Shown piece by piece: positions 9,990-19,701 of a DNA stretch of 19,815 bases. Position numbers and translations under genes: made by a program. The notes under the pieces are model-generated. The model worked only from the letters and a program-made list of their open reading frames with translations. It made no database searches and had not been told where the DNA came from. Each line of letters starts with the position of its first letter. Position 1 is the first letter of the stretch. Source of the stretch: Gryganskiella cystojenkinii. Taxonomy: Eukaryota > Mortierellomycota > Mortierellomycetes > Mortierellales > Mortierellaceae. The stretch covers positions 15,415 through 35,229 of the forward strand of contig JAAAIG010000370.1 of the NCBI GenBank assembly GCA_015852425.1, read 5' to 3'.

Positions 9990-12758
9990 ATGGCCAAGCC
10001 TAAGAAAAGGTAAAAGCAAAAATGCTGTCGAATATGCTTTCACGAAGGGTTCATCCTTTTCATAGCCGACGACGTCCTCGCTCTTCTCTTTATTTTGCGA
10101 TCTTGGACCTTATGGACTGCGGGCTGCGCCTTCGTCCCCTGACCAGACCAACGACAACACACTCTACTTTTTGTCCTTTGCCACAGTAAAGTTCCCGCAT
10201 TGCTGATATCATAAGCTTTTTTACCCTCTTTCTCTCGGGTATATCTCCACATAGTAAACTGTTACCGCCTCGAAGTAACTCGGCCGCGCAGGCAGGATTT
10301 GAATACACTCGCTCCGGTATCCTAAAGGAGGCCAAAGATATTGCTTTCGACAAGTCTCTTCGCCAGGAGGAAGAGGAGATGTTGGCTCTGACTCGGTTGC
10401 TTCGAACTGTCAAGGATGATCATGAGCGGACGGTCAAGGTCACGAAACGGATCCTGTCACTCAAACAAGAAAAGGAAGTGATAAATAACGGCGAAGGCAG
10501 TAGGGCAAGCACCAACGGAGGACCAAACATGAACGGAAACGCAAACAGATACGGAAGTGCCGCGACGACGACCACGGCTCTTGTGATTGCTCAACTCGCC
10601 TCAGAACTGGATCTAGATCTGGATGAGATCACGAGCTCGATCCTGATCCCTTCAAAATCGAGCAAAGGGCAGCAACATCAACAGCAACAACAGCAATACC
10701 CAGACCTGCCCGATCTACTACCGCCCCCACCGCCGTCCTTCAATGCAACGGACTATCGGGATTTACCGCCCATCTCTCAGCTCCCACTCTTGGCCACGAG
10801 CAGTACCCGAGTCATCCAGAACAATAATCGGGCGAGGCCCAAGAAGAAGACGACTTTGACGCCGCCTACAGGTGGGTCCAAGTTTGTCGGCGGTGGTAGC
10901 AGTGACGGCAGTGCGCCATCATCGAGGCGAGGTTCTTCGGCGATGGAGCGACAAGGCAATAATCAGAACGTGGTCAACCCTGCGAGTCGTGGAACTGCGC
11001 AAAAGCGACGAGGTAAACGAAAAAAAAAAAAAAAAGACCAATGCTATTATGCGCATGGTGTTCGGGAAGTTTGATGGTGTGGCCGACGTCACCGATTCAT
11101 CGTTTTATTTCGCAGATTTCTTTACAAAAAAAATTTAACTCGATTATTTTTTTTTTCTTTTGTTTTGTTTGTTGTTCTGCTTCATGGAAGCCTCACCGAC
11201 AAGTAGTACCAGAGATCAGGGGCACGAAGGCGAGAGAGGAACCAGAATAGGAACGAGAGTTGCAGGCAAGAGGACAACAACACGTTCGGGACGGGAAGTC
11301 GTGCCAAGGATCCCTCCTCCAAAGATCAAGACTGAGACTCGAGATGACGATATCATGATGGATTCGGCAATCTTGGACAGTAACAGGACTCGAACCCGAA
11401 CCCGATCTGTGACACCAAAGGTTACGGCCACCTTATCGTCCAAGAAAATTTCACCGACAAAGCGTCCAGCAACACCAAGTATGTCACCAAGGGAACCTCA
11501 TTCGAAGCGACTTCGCGAACAACGAGGTTCAACAGTGGACACCGCCTCCTCACAGTCGACTCCAGGCCTTGACATTGAGCACCCCATGGAGGGAGGAGCT
11601 GCGAATGACGACGATGACGATCCCGACTTTGAGCCGGATTCTTGTCTCCAGTGCATCCGATCCAGGATTCGGTGTCAAATCAGTCAGCGGTCAAAGAAGA
11701 GCGCCTGTGGTCGATGTGTACGACATGGGATTCATTGTGACCCTGTTGTAGTCTCTGTTGCCTTTGCGCTCGATCCAACTTTACCGCCGATTCCACTTCT
11801 GAACACGCCTGGCTTTCAGGAAACTATGACTGCCGCCGCATCCATTTCAGAAGCGGCATCATCGTCGTCTTCAACATCATCATCATCATTATTACACAAT
11901 CCAACTCTCACGCTCATTCCACCGACTAGACCCATCCCAGCCAAAAAGGCAAAGCCCAGGACTAAAGGCAAGAGTAGTTCGTCCAAAGGTACAACAACAA
12001 AGGGACTCCTTGGACCGAATCATCGGACGAGATGCCATGGCTGCAAGCAGGCACGCGTCAAATGCGAGTACCTGAATCGGGCGGATGATGGAAGCAAGGA
12101 CCTCTGCCATCGGTGTGACAAGTTCCATCTCAAGTGTGTTCCCATCATTCGTACGCATGGTCCTCCAACTCACCCGGCCGGTGCGAACGATCCAGTGAAG
12201 AAGGAGGAACTTTTGGCCACGGTCCCGTTATCCAACTCTACGAGTCCAGACCGGCCACTGCCTGCCATCGTTTCAACTGCGGGTCTACTCTTGTCGGGTC
12301 ATACTTCCGCCGGCATTTCTGCGGCTGCTGGCGTTCAATCAAGTGGACAAGACCACCCTATTCAACCTTATCAGATGGGTCAGAAGCGACAGCTGGCGTT
12401 TCCGGATGGGATCTCAAAAGCCAACATTTTGGAGCATCGACCTCGAAGAGCTGCGGCCGCCGTGGGTGCAACGGGTGGCAGACAGTTCAAGGATTACTCT
12501 GTCGAGCTGCCTATAAAAGGGACCACGCCATCCTCGCCCAAGAGTCCATCGACACAGGCTGGTGCTGCTCTAGCTGGAGCCTCAAGATTAAGATCGAGAA
12601 ATTCGTCCAGCTCCTCGATCGTCTCGGGTGATATAACGACGACGGTGCAAGTCAAAGCCGAACCTGATCTCGAGGTCAGTATCTCCTCCCTTGCGGTATC
12701 GATGATGGCACGATATCTCGAAGAACATGAATCCGGTCCTACCGAAGACGCCAACTGA
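9990..12758 (+). CDS. Protein with two Zn(II)2Cys6-type zinc clusters, 3 exons, 781 aa
   Basis: The simplest model is 9990-10009, 10255-11012 and 11191-12758, all GT-AG and in frame. The start sits in a good context (CAGCATGG) and gives MAKPKK. An N-terminal charged helical region (about 20-75) looks coiled-coil and is followed by Gln/Pro-rich and Ser-rich linkers. Two fungal binuclear clusters follow. The first is at residues 411-442, with spacing C-X2-C-X6-C-X10-C-X2-C-X6-C. The second is at 541-575, with spacing C-X2-C-X6-C-X13-C-X2-C-X6-C. Both have basic residues between cysteines 2 and 3, as in Gal4-type DNA-binding domains. An acidic patch (DDDDDPDFEPD) precedes the first. I see no fungal_trans middle homology region. 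The likely role is a sequence-specific nuclear regulator, with unknown targets. The first exon is short and its junction less certain than the second. Confidence 0.8.
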
Positions 12759-13103
12759 TTGATCTCTTGTTTCCTGTTCTTGTCATCATATCCGTTTGCC
12801 TTTTTTTTTGTCTGTTTCTTTCAGTAATGGGCCATCTTCCTAGATAGATTTTCACGTTTTTGACGAAGAGGATGCAAACAGAAAAAAAAGGGCTCTTTCT
12901 AATCCAAGAGTGAAAGGACGACCTATTTCCCCCGGTGTCTAGTGTCACAACGATTATGTTTATTTGTTTATTCGAGACTGGGTTGTTGCGTCCATGCCGC
13001 CTCGTGTATGTCTGTCGATTGGGTGCGACGGCAGGGGTTTTTTTGACGTTTTTGATTTGGGATGTTATAAAAAGGGAGTTGATTTTGTTCCTGGAAAGCC
13101 CGT
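12759..13103. other. Convergent 3' intergenic region
   Basis: This lies between the stops of the zinc-cluster gene (plus) and NDUFB7 (minus). It contains T-rich and A-rich tracts suited to transcript ends but no clear AATAAA and no gene. Short open frames on the plus strand here have no recognisable features. Confidence 0.5.
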
Positions 13104-13911
13104 CTATTCGTCAGCGGCCGCGCGCTTCTTCTCCTCTGCTGCCTTCATACGGCGGATATAACTACAAGGATGAGGATCATGAGAGAGCGGGCGGAAGAAA
13201 CGAATTAATAAGTTGAACGAGATTACAGCATTGCTATCGCTCTCTAGGTGGTGGACTCTAGTATCTGCCCAGCTCAATATATCTATGCCATCGTCGACTG
13301 TCTTTTGCTATCCTATATCTTATAGCAGAGTTTTGATGAAACTCTCCAAAGGCAGGAGATGAGCAGATGAATCCTCCTCTGTCTCTCTCTTTGATCAGCT
13401 GCACCTCCGACAATGCTGGATCCGAGAACCAAAAAGTAAGTGTCCGTGCTTTGATCCGTCAGGTCGCATGATATAGAGATTGAAGGATCAAGATCAGGAC
13501 CCGGCTGATGTTTCGCTTGCCTTGTCAGCCAATTGAGGTTTCTTTTGTTTTATCCGCTGATCTTTGAAAGCTTTTCCCGACGAACAATGCCTCGTTTAGT
13601 CCTGGAGTCCACTGCTGTAACGCGCTGGTTCCATCTGATCACACCGAGGCCGATGGGTCGTTTTCCTTTGGATGTTGTGCGCCATCCATCTCTAATCTCT
13701 TCTGCATCACCGTGAAGAAATGAGGGACCATAGGAGAGACTTACTCATCGTATTGGCACTTCTCATAGTCGTGACGCAAATCCTGGCACTTGAAGGGCAA
13801 GTAGTAGGTCTCGGACCGGCACTTGTTCAAGGGGATCAACAGATCCGCGCAGAAATCGCGGTATCCGAGGGGCAGACGAGCATCCTGCATCTCCTTTTGT
13901 GTTGCGGGCAT
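13104..13911 (-). CDS. NDUFB7: NADH dehydrogenase (complex I) beta subcomplex subunit 7, 2 exons, 74 aa
   Basis: This is an accessory subunit of mitochondrial respiratory complex I on the intermembrane-space side. Exon 1 is 13911-13745 and exon 2 is 13161-13104, joined across a 583-bp intron with a GTAAGT donor and a TTGTAG acceptor. The join restores an Asp codon and continues the family's conserved YDDYIRRMK segment. The twin CX9C motif is intact (C21-C31 and C42-C52), as used for Mia40-dependent import and two disulfides. YRDFCADLLIPLNKC and RHDYEKC are family hallmarks. The ATG at 13911 (MPATQKEM) fits fungal relatives; an in-frame ATG at 13986 would add 25 residues with no family match. 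The protein is shorter than human NDUFB7 (137 aa), lacking both the N-terminal stretch and the long basic C-terminal tail. Confidence 0.93.
13162..13744 (-). other. Long intron of the NDUFB7 gene
   Basis: This intron of 583 bp is several times longer than most others in the window (about 56-245 bp). It holds no recognisable snoRNA, tRNA or mobile element. The plus strand carries a possible small spliced frame (13413-13435 joined to 13529-13715) that I do not annotate as a gene. Confidence 0.75.
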
Positions 13912-14155
13912 GATTGATGTGAAAGTGGTGAGAGTGTGATGACAAAAAAAAAGGGGAGGTTGAAGTGAACGACGGACTTCTTTCAAAGAAATTGTTCAGA
14001 TGCGTGTTGATCCGGACACTAGCAAAGAAAGTCCGAAGGTGCCCAAAGGCCTTGAAGTTTCCCGATTTCTGATAAAAAATCGTCACGGTATTCCGAATCT
14101 GCGCATTTGTTATTTTTTTTTTTTTTTTACTTTTTTTTTAGGTCTGTAGAAATTG
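13912..14155 (-). promoter_or_regulatory. Upstream region of NDUFB7 and 3' end of the Myb gene
   Basis: Only 244 bp separate the Myb gene stop (14156) from the NDUFB7 start (13911), with both genes on the minus strand. A long T/A homopolymer lies at about 14109-14140. Both the terminator of the first gene and the promoter of the second must fit here. No specific element is recognised. Confidence 0.4.
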
Positions 14156-16387
14156 TTACAAAACTCTATCTACTACTGGAGATAGCGGTGGCGGTGATGT
14201 TTGTGAGTGAGTTGGAATAGAAGACAATGCTGAGAATGAAGAAAATGCTGGTGATAGTGATGATGGTGATGCTGGTGATGATGATGATAATGACGTTGAT
14301 AATGAAGAAGAAGACAAAGAGTTGGTGGAAGAAGCTACACTACGAACTTCACCACCTTCTCCTTGGCTGTTGTTATGACCGCTGCTGTCGTCTCCGTTGG
14401 TACTACTCTGGTCCTTGTTGGTATTGGGTGGCTTAATAACCGGTTCCTGGAGCTCAGACCAACGCAGGCGACATTGCCACGTGTCCTTTCCAGTAAATCG
14501 TCCCGCGATCCCGATCCAGTTCTTGCGACCGAGATCCTTGGCGGACTGAAGCAACAACTCATCTTCTTGCTCCGTCCACTGAACTCGAATCCGGCTCTTG
14601 AATGAGTTCTCGTATGCGACCCGACATTGCTCCGCTGACCATCCCTCGCCTGGCATCGTGGCTGCGATCTGGCTCCAATTCGGTGTAAATGGGACATCTG
14701 TGGATCCAAAGCGTCGATTATGCACCTCTTCTTGAACATCGACCGTAGACATGAGCATATCGTAATCCTCTGGAGAAATATGTTGACCTCGGTTCCGGAT
14801 CATTTGGAACTTGTGACAGAGACTCTTGGGGTTCCGATGGGGCATGTACAACTCGTGGATCAGTTTCCAGTCTCGACCGACCTCACGGACAGCCTTTTCC
14901 AGCTTTCGGATCTCTTCCTCTGCCCAGGTACCGCCAAGGCCCTGACCTCCCTTTGCCATCTTGAGGTAGTAATGATGGTGTTTGTACTGGTTCCGAGTGA
15001 TACCCATATCCATGATCGCTGCGACCTTGGTCCAAACGACACGTCCGGCTTTGCCCCTGCATTGATCAGCGACTTGCCAGAGACGTTCCGAATCTTCTTC
15101 TTTCCAAACATGGGTGTTGTACGAGCTCATCTCCTTGGCCAGGGCTTCGACTTGTTGCTTGAACTTTTCAGGGTTGTTGTGATCAAACTTGGCAGTGGCC
15201 CGCTCAAAGAAGTCTTGGACTTGGCCTGGGGTACGTTTTGACAGGCTCTTTGAGATCCCATTCCAGTCCGGTCCCATCTTGAGCCAGAGTCGCCAAAAGT
15301 TGCCTCGCTCGGCCTTGTACCAAAGTCGATCTTTGGGGTTATGAGTTTTCATATCGAGCGAGAGCCATTTATCCTTGCAATGCTCGGCTGTATGACGGTC
15401 GGAACCGAGGGCCTCAGAGACCTGTTCCCACTGAGTGGTGCCATGTTTAAGGACATGCTGGATCAAGATCATCTCATCGTCCAGAGTCCAGACGTGGGTC
15501 GGTTTCCGTTTGAGTCGATAATACTGATGGCGTAGTTGGTCTGAAGTGACCTTGGCCATGTCCTTGGCTCCGAGTTGCATCATGAAACCACGAAGGATCA
15601 GCTTCCAGTCGTCCTCGCCATGTTCTTTGACCAGGTCCACAAGGACCTTGGACTGCACTTGATCGAATTGACGGTTCCGAGCGTTGGACGCGGGTCGGAC
15701 GAGGGATTGCCACTTGAGTCGACAGGTTGTGCTGAGGACATTGAATTCCTTGCCGATCTCCTTCCATGTCATGCCTTGGCCGACCATATCATCGAGGCGG
15801 TCGATCCTTTCCTGTGTCCAGAATATCTTTAAGGCCGGATCAAGAAGGCTCATATACCGACGATGACAACTTCTAGGAGGCATGAGAAGTTTCGATGCGA
15901 TCATGGACCAGGACGCACCGCTTTCACGAAGTTGGACAATTTGTTCGTCAATCTCGCGTGTGAACTTGGGTCGCTGGTAACGTTTTGAATCTGCGACGTC
16001 CTTCTTCTGCCTCTCGGACAGCGGCAGAGAGGAATCGGACTCGGCCTCGCTGTCTGTGTCACTATCAAAGTTGAGGTCATCCGAGTCGTAACCATCTTCA
16101 CTATCGGTTGAGGACGGTGTGGCTGAAGCAGTGACGGAAACAGCAGCACCGACTGGCTGAAAAGTTTTTGAGGGAGTTGTTGTTGTGAAGGTTGAACGCT
16201 GTTGTTGTCGTTGAGATTGGTGAGAGAGAGAAGTCGAGGCTGAAGACGTAGGGATCCGGTTGAGGGTATGATTGGACCTTGTTGACAGTAGAAGCATGCC
16301 GCGACGGCAGGCAGGTGGTGCAGTCGTTGTTTTCGACAGGACGACGCTCCGTAAACGGCCCGCAGCGGCCAAGAGAGAATGCGACAT
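14156..16387 (-). CDS. Multi-repeat Myb/SANT-like protein with putative mitochondrial presequence, 743 aa
   Basis: This is an intronless gene starting at the ATG at 16387. Residues 1-94 contain no Asp or Glu but about ten Arg/Lys, with many Ser, Thr, Leu and Ala. The first 40 residues (MSHSLLAAAGRLRSVVLSKT onward) can form a basic amphipathic helix, as in mitochondrial targeting peptides. An acidic Ser/Asp block follows (95-120). About nine tandem Myb/SANT-like helical repeats then run from about 139 to 648, starting near 139, 187, 238, 297, 353, 425, 485, 536 and 600. The last is the clearest (VQWTEQEDELLLQSAKDLGR, then KNWIGIA and CRLRW). Several repeats replace one of the usual Trp residues with Phe or another residue. 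The tail (655-743) is Ser-rich. Myb repeats normally bind DNA or histone tails; location and target here are inferred. No named orthologue is recognised. Confidence 0.88.
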   Translation of the reverse strand: MSHSLLAAAGRLRSVVLSKTTTAPPACRRGMLLLSTRSNHTLNRIPTSSASTSLSHQSQRQQQRSTFTTTTPSKTFQPVGAAVSVTASATPSSTDSEDGYDSDDLNFDSDTDSEAESDSSLPLSERQKKDVADSKRYQRPKFTREIDEQIVQLRESGASWSMIASKLLMPPRSCHRRYMSLLDPALKIFWTQERIDRLDDMVGQGMTWKEIGKEFNVLSTTCRLKWQSLVRPASNARNRQFDQVQSKVLVDLVKEHGEDDWKLILRGFMMQLGAKDMAKVTSDQLRHQYYRLKRKPTHVWTLDDEMILIQHVLKHGTTQWEQVSEALGSDRHTAEHCKDKWLSLDMKTHNPKDRLWYKAERGNFWRLWLKMGPDWNGISKSLSKRTPGQVQDFFERATAKFDHNNPEKFKQQVEALAKEMSSYNTHVWKEEDSERLWQVADQCRGKAGRVVWTKVAAIMDMGITRNQYKHHHYYLKMAKGGQGLGGTWAEEEIRKLEKAVREVGRDWKLIHELYMPHRNPKSLCHKFQMIRNRGQHISPEDYDMLMSTVDVQEEVHNRRFGSTDVPFTPNWSQIAATMPGEGWSAEQCRVAYENSFKSRIRVQWTEQEDELLLQSAKDLGRKNWIGIAGRFTGKDTWQCRLRWSELQEPVIKPPNTNKDQSSTNGDDSSGHNNSQGEGGEVRSVASSTNSLSSSSLSTSLSSSSPASPSSLSPAFSSFSALSSIPTHSQTSPPPLSPVVDRVL
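14227..14330 (-). repeat. Imperfect TGA/TGG trinucleotide tract coding a Ser-rich tail
   Basis: On the plus strand this is GATGATG-rich; read on the minus strand it gives runs of Ser codons (residues about 685-715 of the Myb protein). It is low complexity and probably variable in length. Confidence 0.65.
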
Positions 16388-16717
16388 TGGAGGATCGGTT
16401 CTTTTTGTTGCTGTCGCCCTGAAAGAATGAATTTAAAATGAAATGCGGGAAAAGGATCGAATGCTGTTTTTATGATCCGCTGCCCAAACGAGACCCCATT
16501 TTGGGGTTTCCTTCAATGCAGTTTTATCCCCCTCCCCCTTTTTTTCTTTTTTGAGAGAAAGGTCAAAAAAAACACAAAAACGAAGTCAAAGTCACGTGGT
16601 CAATTTCGTCGCGTCAAATCTCATTCCCAAAAAGGCTCGTCAAACTTGAGAAGCTGCCAACGATATTGACTACTATTAATCTCCACTCGCAGCTTTATTT
16701 CCTCGCTAAAGAATTTC
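16388..16717 (-). promoter_or_regulatory. Promoter of the Myb gene and 3' end of the uds1-like gene
   Basis: This 330-bp gap lies between two minus-strand genes. A CACGTG palindrome in the context GTCACGTG sits at 16593-16598, about 210 bp before the Myb start. This is the core bound by Cbf1/Pho4-type bHLH factors. An AATAAA on the minus strand at 16699-16694, about 20 bases after the uds1-like stop, is a candidate polyadenylation signal. Poly-pyrimidine tracts lie at about 16528-16552. Confidence 0.45.
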
Positions 16718-19701
16718 CTAGTTTTGAAGGGCTTGCAGATCACGACGCAGCTGTCGGACGGTACGCTCCAATCGACGACGTTCCTCGACTTCTTTACGAA
16801 CAGTCTTGTCCTTTTCCTCACGTAATTCGTGCATGACTCGTCGAAATTCTTTTCGTAACGCGGCTGTGGCTCCTGCGACCGCTGCTTGTCCACTTACGCC
16901 TACACTGCCATGAACTGTGCCCGTCGGGGACAAGATCTGGCTGCTATTGGTGCTATTATTGAAGGTATGAGTCAGAGGGGGCGAAATTTGATCAGGCGAG
17001 ACGGTGTTGACCGGGGAAGAGACGATCGCGGCAGCGGACAAATTCCTTTGGGTCAGGGATCCAAAACTCAACGATCCCACGGCTCCAAAGCCCGAGGAGA
17101 ACCAAGAATTATCAGTTGACGTCGACGACTGCGCATTTGATTGCTGCTGTTGTCGTTGCTGAAGGATCTGGGATCCTGACCCTGGACCAACAGTCATACT
17201 CTCGAGCGCAGCAATGATCATGCTCATCTCGCCAACTTGCTCCTCCAGCTTTCGACACCTGTCCCGGAACTCTTCCAACGCATCCAAGTCATACTCGCTC
17301 ATTCGCCCGTCCGAAGTGCTAGTGCTAGTGCTGTCGTCGGTCACGGCCACAGTCGTTGACGCAGGTGCAGTCATGGCCGGAGTCGCGAGCTGTTCATTGG
17401 CTTGTTTCAGAGCTCGCTCTTGAAGTCTCAAAATCTCCTCCTGTTCCTGCAACAATGTGTCTTTAGCCCGAATGATCTCTTGGAACTCGTCGAGTGCGTC
17501 CTCGAGACTCGGCATTTCGACTGAGGGTCGACCCTGAGCAAAATTATTGACGGCAGTCTGGCTGGCGCCCGTTGTCGTAGCAGCAGCCAGATCGGCGAGA
17601 CGTGCATTCTCATCCAGGAGCATATCTGTGTGCTGCTTCAACAGCTCGAGTTCCTTGTCCAGTAACTGAATCATGCCCGCGCTGGCCTGGAGTCGTTCGA
17701 GATCGGATTTGAGGATCCAGGTGGACCCAGGGTCCTGTTTTGGCTCTTGCTGCTGTTGCTGTGAGAGTTGGTCATGTCCAGAATATTGTTTGTCGACTTG
17801 AGACTTGTTGGATTCCTCGAGATGTTGGCGAAGTTCCATATTATCCTGTTCCAGCTGTTGAGATCGGGCGACGAGATCCTTGACACGAACTATCAAAGCC
17901 TCCATACTGAATCCGACTGCATACGTAGCTGACGAATGGATATTACTCGCAGGACTCTCCCTTCCAGACGAAGGACCTGAGGGACCCTTGGGGCTACTAC
18001 TGCCGTTGGTCGCGATCTGTTGTTGGAGTTGTTGATGTGACGAATAAAGTCGCAAATGACTCTTCCGTCTTGAATCTGGCAAGAGATTGAAGAGCTGTCG
18101 CATGGACTTGAGGCTCGCCTGTTGTTGAAGACTTAGGACATCAATCTCATCGATCGCCTCCCGTAACTGTCGTCGAAGCTCGAGCACTGCACTATCTTTT
18201 AGATCAAGAGCGTCGGACCCCTGGCCTTTCGCTTGCTGCTGTTGATGTTCTTGTTCTTCTACTGCGACTAAACTCTCCTCCAGGGCTCGGATCCGATGGT
18301 TCTGATCATCATGCCAACGTTGCCGTTCATTCTCGAGTTCTTGTCGAGCCATTTCCTTCTCCAATAGGGCATCCTTGAGAGACTTTTCCAACGCGGCTCG
18401 GATGGTATCCTCAGCGGCGGAACTGCGCGAGCTTGCTGTGGTGGTCGAGGAAGCCTTAATCTTGACGCTGTTGGCGCGACTCTGGCTCAGTACCACGGAC
18501 TGTCGCCGGAGCAGCCCAAGTTCGCCCTCTAGGACGGTCATCTTTTTGTGAGAGGTCGAAGCATGCTCTTCCATCACGTCAAGTACGGACTGTAGGCTCT
18601 CCAGAGATACAAAGACTGCGACTCCTTCGGTTTGAGGACTAGCTTCATGTCCATGCTTGCTTCCCGAGACGGGATAATCGGGTACAATCTTGCCAGAGTC
18701 GGTTGGCGTCCCTGCAACGGCGGTCGTATTCTCCTCCGAAGGAATGGTCGACATCGAATCCTCGCGCGTAGTCGGTGAAGTAGTATCACAGTTCTGGACA
18801 GTAGTCGACGTTTTGGATAGTAATGTTGTCTCCGAAGACCATTTCTGAGCTTTCCGATCGTGTTGAGCGTGAGAAGCATTGTTGTTGGTAGTCGTGGTTG
18901 AGGAGGCCGCCGTGGCTGTGGCGGTCTCGCCTTGATGTTGTTGTTGCTGTTGCAGCTGAAGTATCTTGTGGAGTCGCCTGCTCACGATGCTGAGGATGTT
19001 GGTGAGCTCCTTCACTTTGGCATCCGATGCCTTCGTAGATGGAGACGACGCACCCTTGTTGTTGTTACGCGAACTCATCTGTTGTGTCCGAGCGAGCTCT
19101 ATGGTCTTTTGTTGTTGCTCGTCCAGTTTGATAAACAGATCCTGTTGATGTTCCAGCTGTTTCATCAGTCGACCGATAGCACGATCCTTGTCCTCCAACA
19201 GTTGCTGGGCCTCAAACGCGTCCGCCTCGAGACTGGAAATCGTCCTTGACATGGCCACACTATGTTGTCATTGGTCCAGGCAAGGAACTAGGCAGTTAGA
19301 AAGCTACTAATTCGATCAAAGAGAAAGAAATAAGGACACGTCATGATCGACCGCGAGACACATACATCTGCTCCTCATGATCTGGACCAGAATTCGCGTG
19401 TTGAAGCTGAACTGCATGAAGTTCCCGTTCACGTCGACCTTGATCCTCCAATCGAACGACACCTAGTGCCAGTACACCCGAGGTATGTTGCAATAGCGTT
19501 CGTTGCAGGTCCGCCGCCAACTGCGTCAGTTTCCAGAGTTCAGTCGCGACCTGATCAACTTTACGGTTCGCGGCCTCGAGATGATCACTGGCCTGTCGAG
19601 CCAATTTCTTGTTGTCCTTGTGTAATTTGAGCAGTGACTGAGCTGCCTCTCGGATCTTGGATTCGAGCGATAAGCGTGCGGACAGGGCCGCGATCCGGGA
19701 A
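16718..19701 (-). CDS. uds1: Uds1-family (up-regulated during septation) coiled-coil protein, 5' end outside window
   Basis: Two exons are visible: 19701-19366 and 19259-16718, joined by a GTATGT...TAG intron of 106 bp, giving about 958 residues. The N-terminal part matches the Uds1 domain: SRIAALSARLSLESKIREAA, then QSLLKLH, a helical stretch with ATELWKL and LLQHTSGVLALGV. The rest is predominantly coiled coil with Gln runs and Ser/Thr-rich linkers, ending in a highly charged Arg/Glu helix (about the last 50 residues). The family is named for fission yeast Uds1, whose expression rises at septation; its biochemical role is unclear. No in-frame ATG precedes this domain here, so at least one upstream exon lies beyond the window. 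The acceptor at 19703-19702 pairs in frame with a GTAATA donor at 19806-19805, which would leave 19815-19807 as the tail of that exon. An alternative acceptor at 19720-19719 would create a stop with the same donor. Confidence 0.85.

Noticed and set aside
10255..11074. A separate gene ending at 11074, with the zinc-cluster frame starting on its own near 11160
   Set aside because: The 11074 end comes from reading through a GTAAAC donor into a poly-A tract, and the downstream frame begins with translated poly-T intron sequence. A GT-AG join at 11012/11191 removes both and stays in frame, so one gene is more likely.
13229..13290. Stretch resembling the 5' part of U2 snRNA (ATCGCTCTCT, later AGTATCTG and CAATAT)
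   Set aside because: U2 is nearly invariant here, and the conserved block between these pieces, including the GTAGTA branch-site pairing element, is missing, so the likeness is chance.
13912..13986. 25-residue N-terminal extension of NDUFB7 from the ATG at 13986
   Set aside because: The added residues match nothing in the family, while MPATQKEM at 13911 aligns with the conserved start of fungal relatives.
14227..15832. Several plus-strand open frames opposite the Myb gene
   Set aside because: They are complements of the GC-rich minus-strand coding sequence, with no family motifs; the minus frame carries the repeated Myb pattern throughout.
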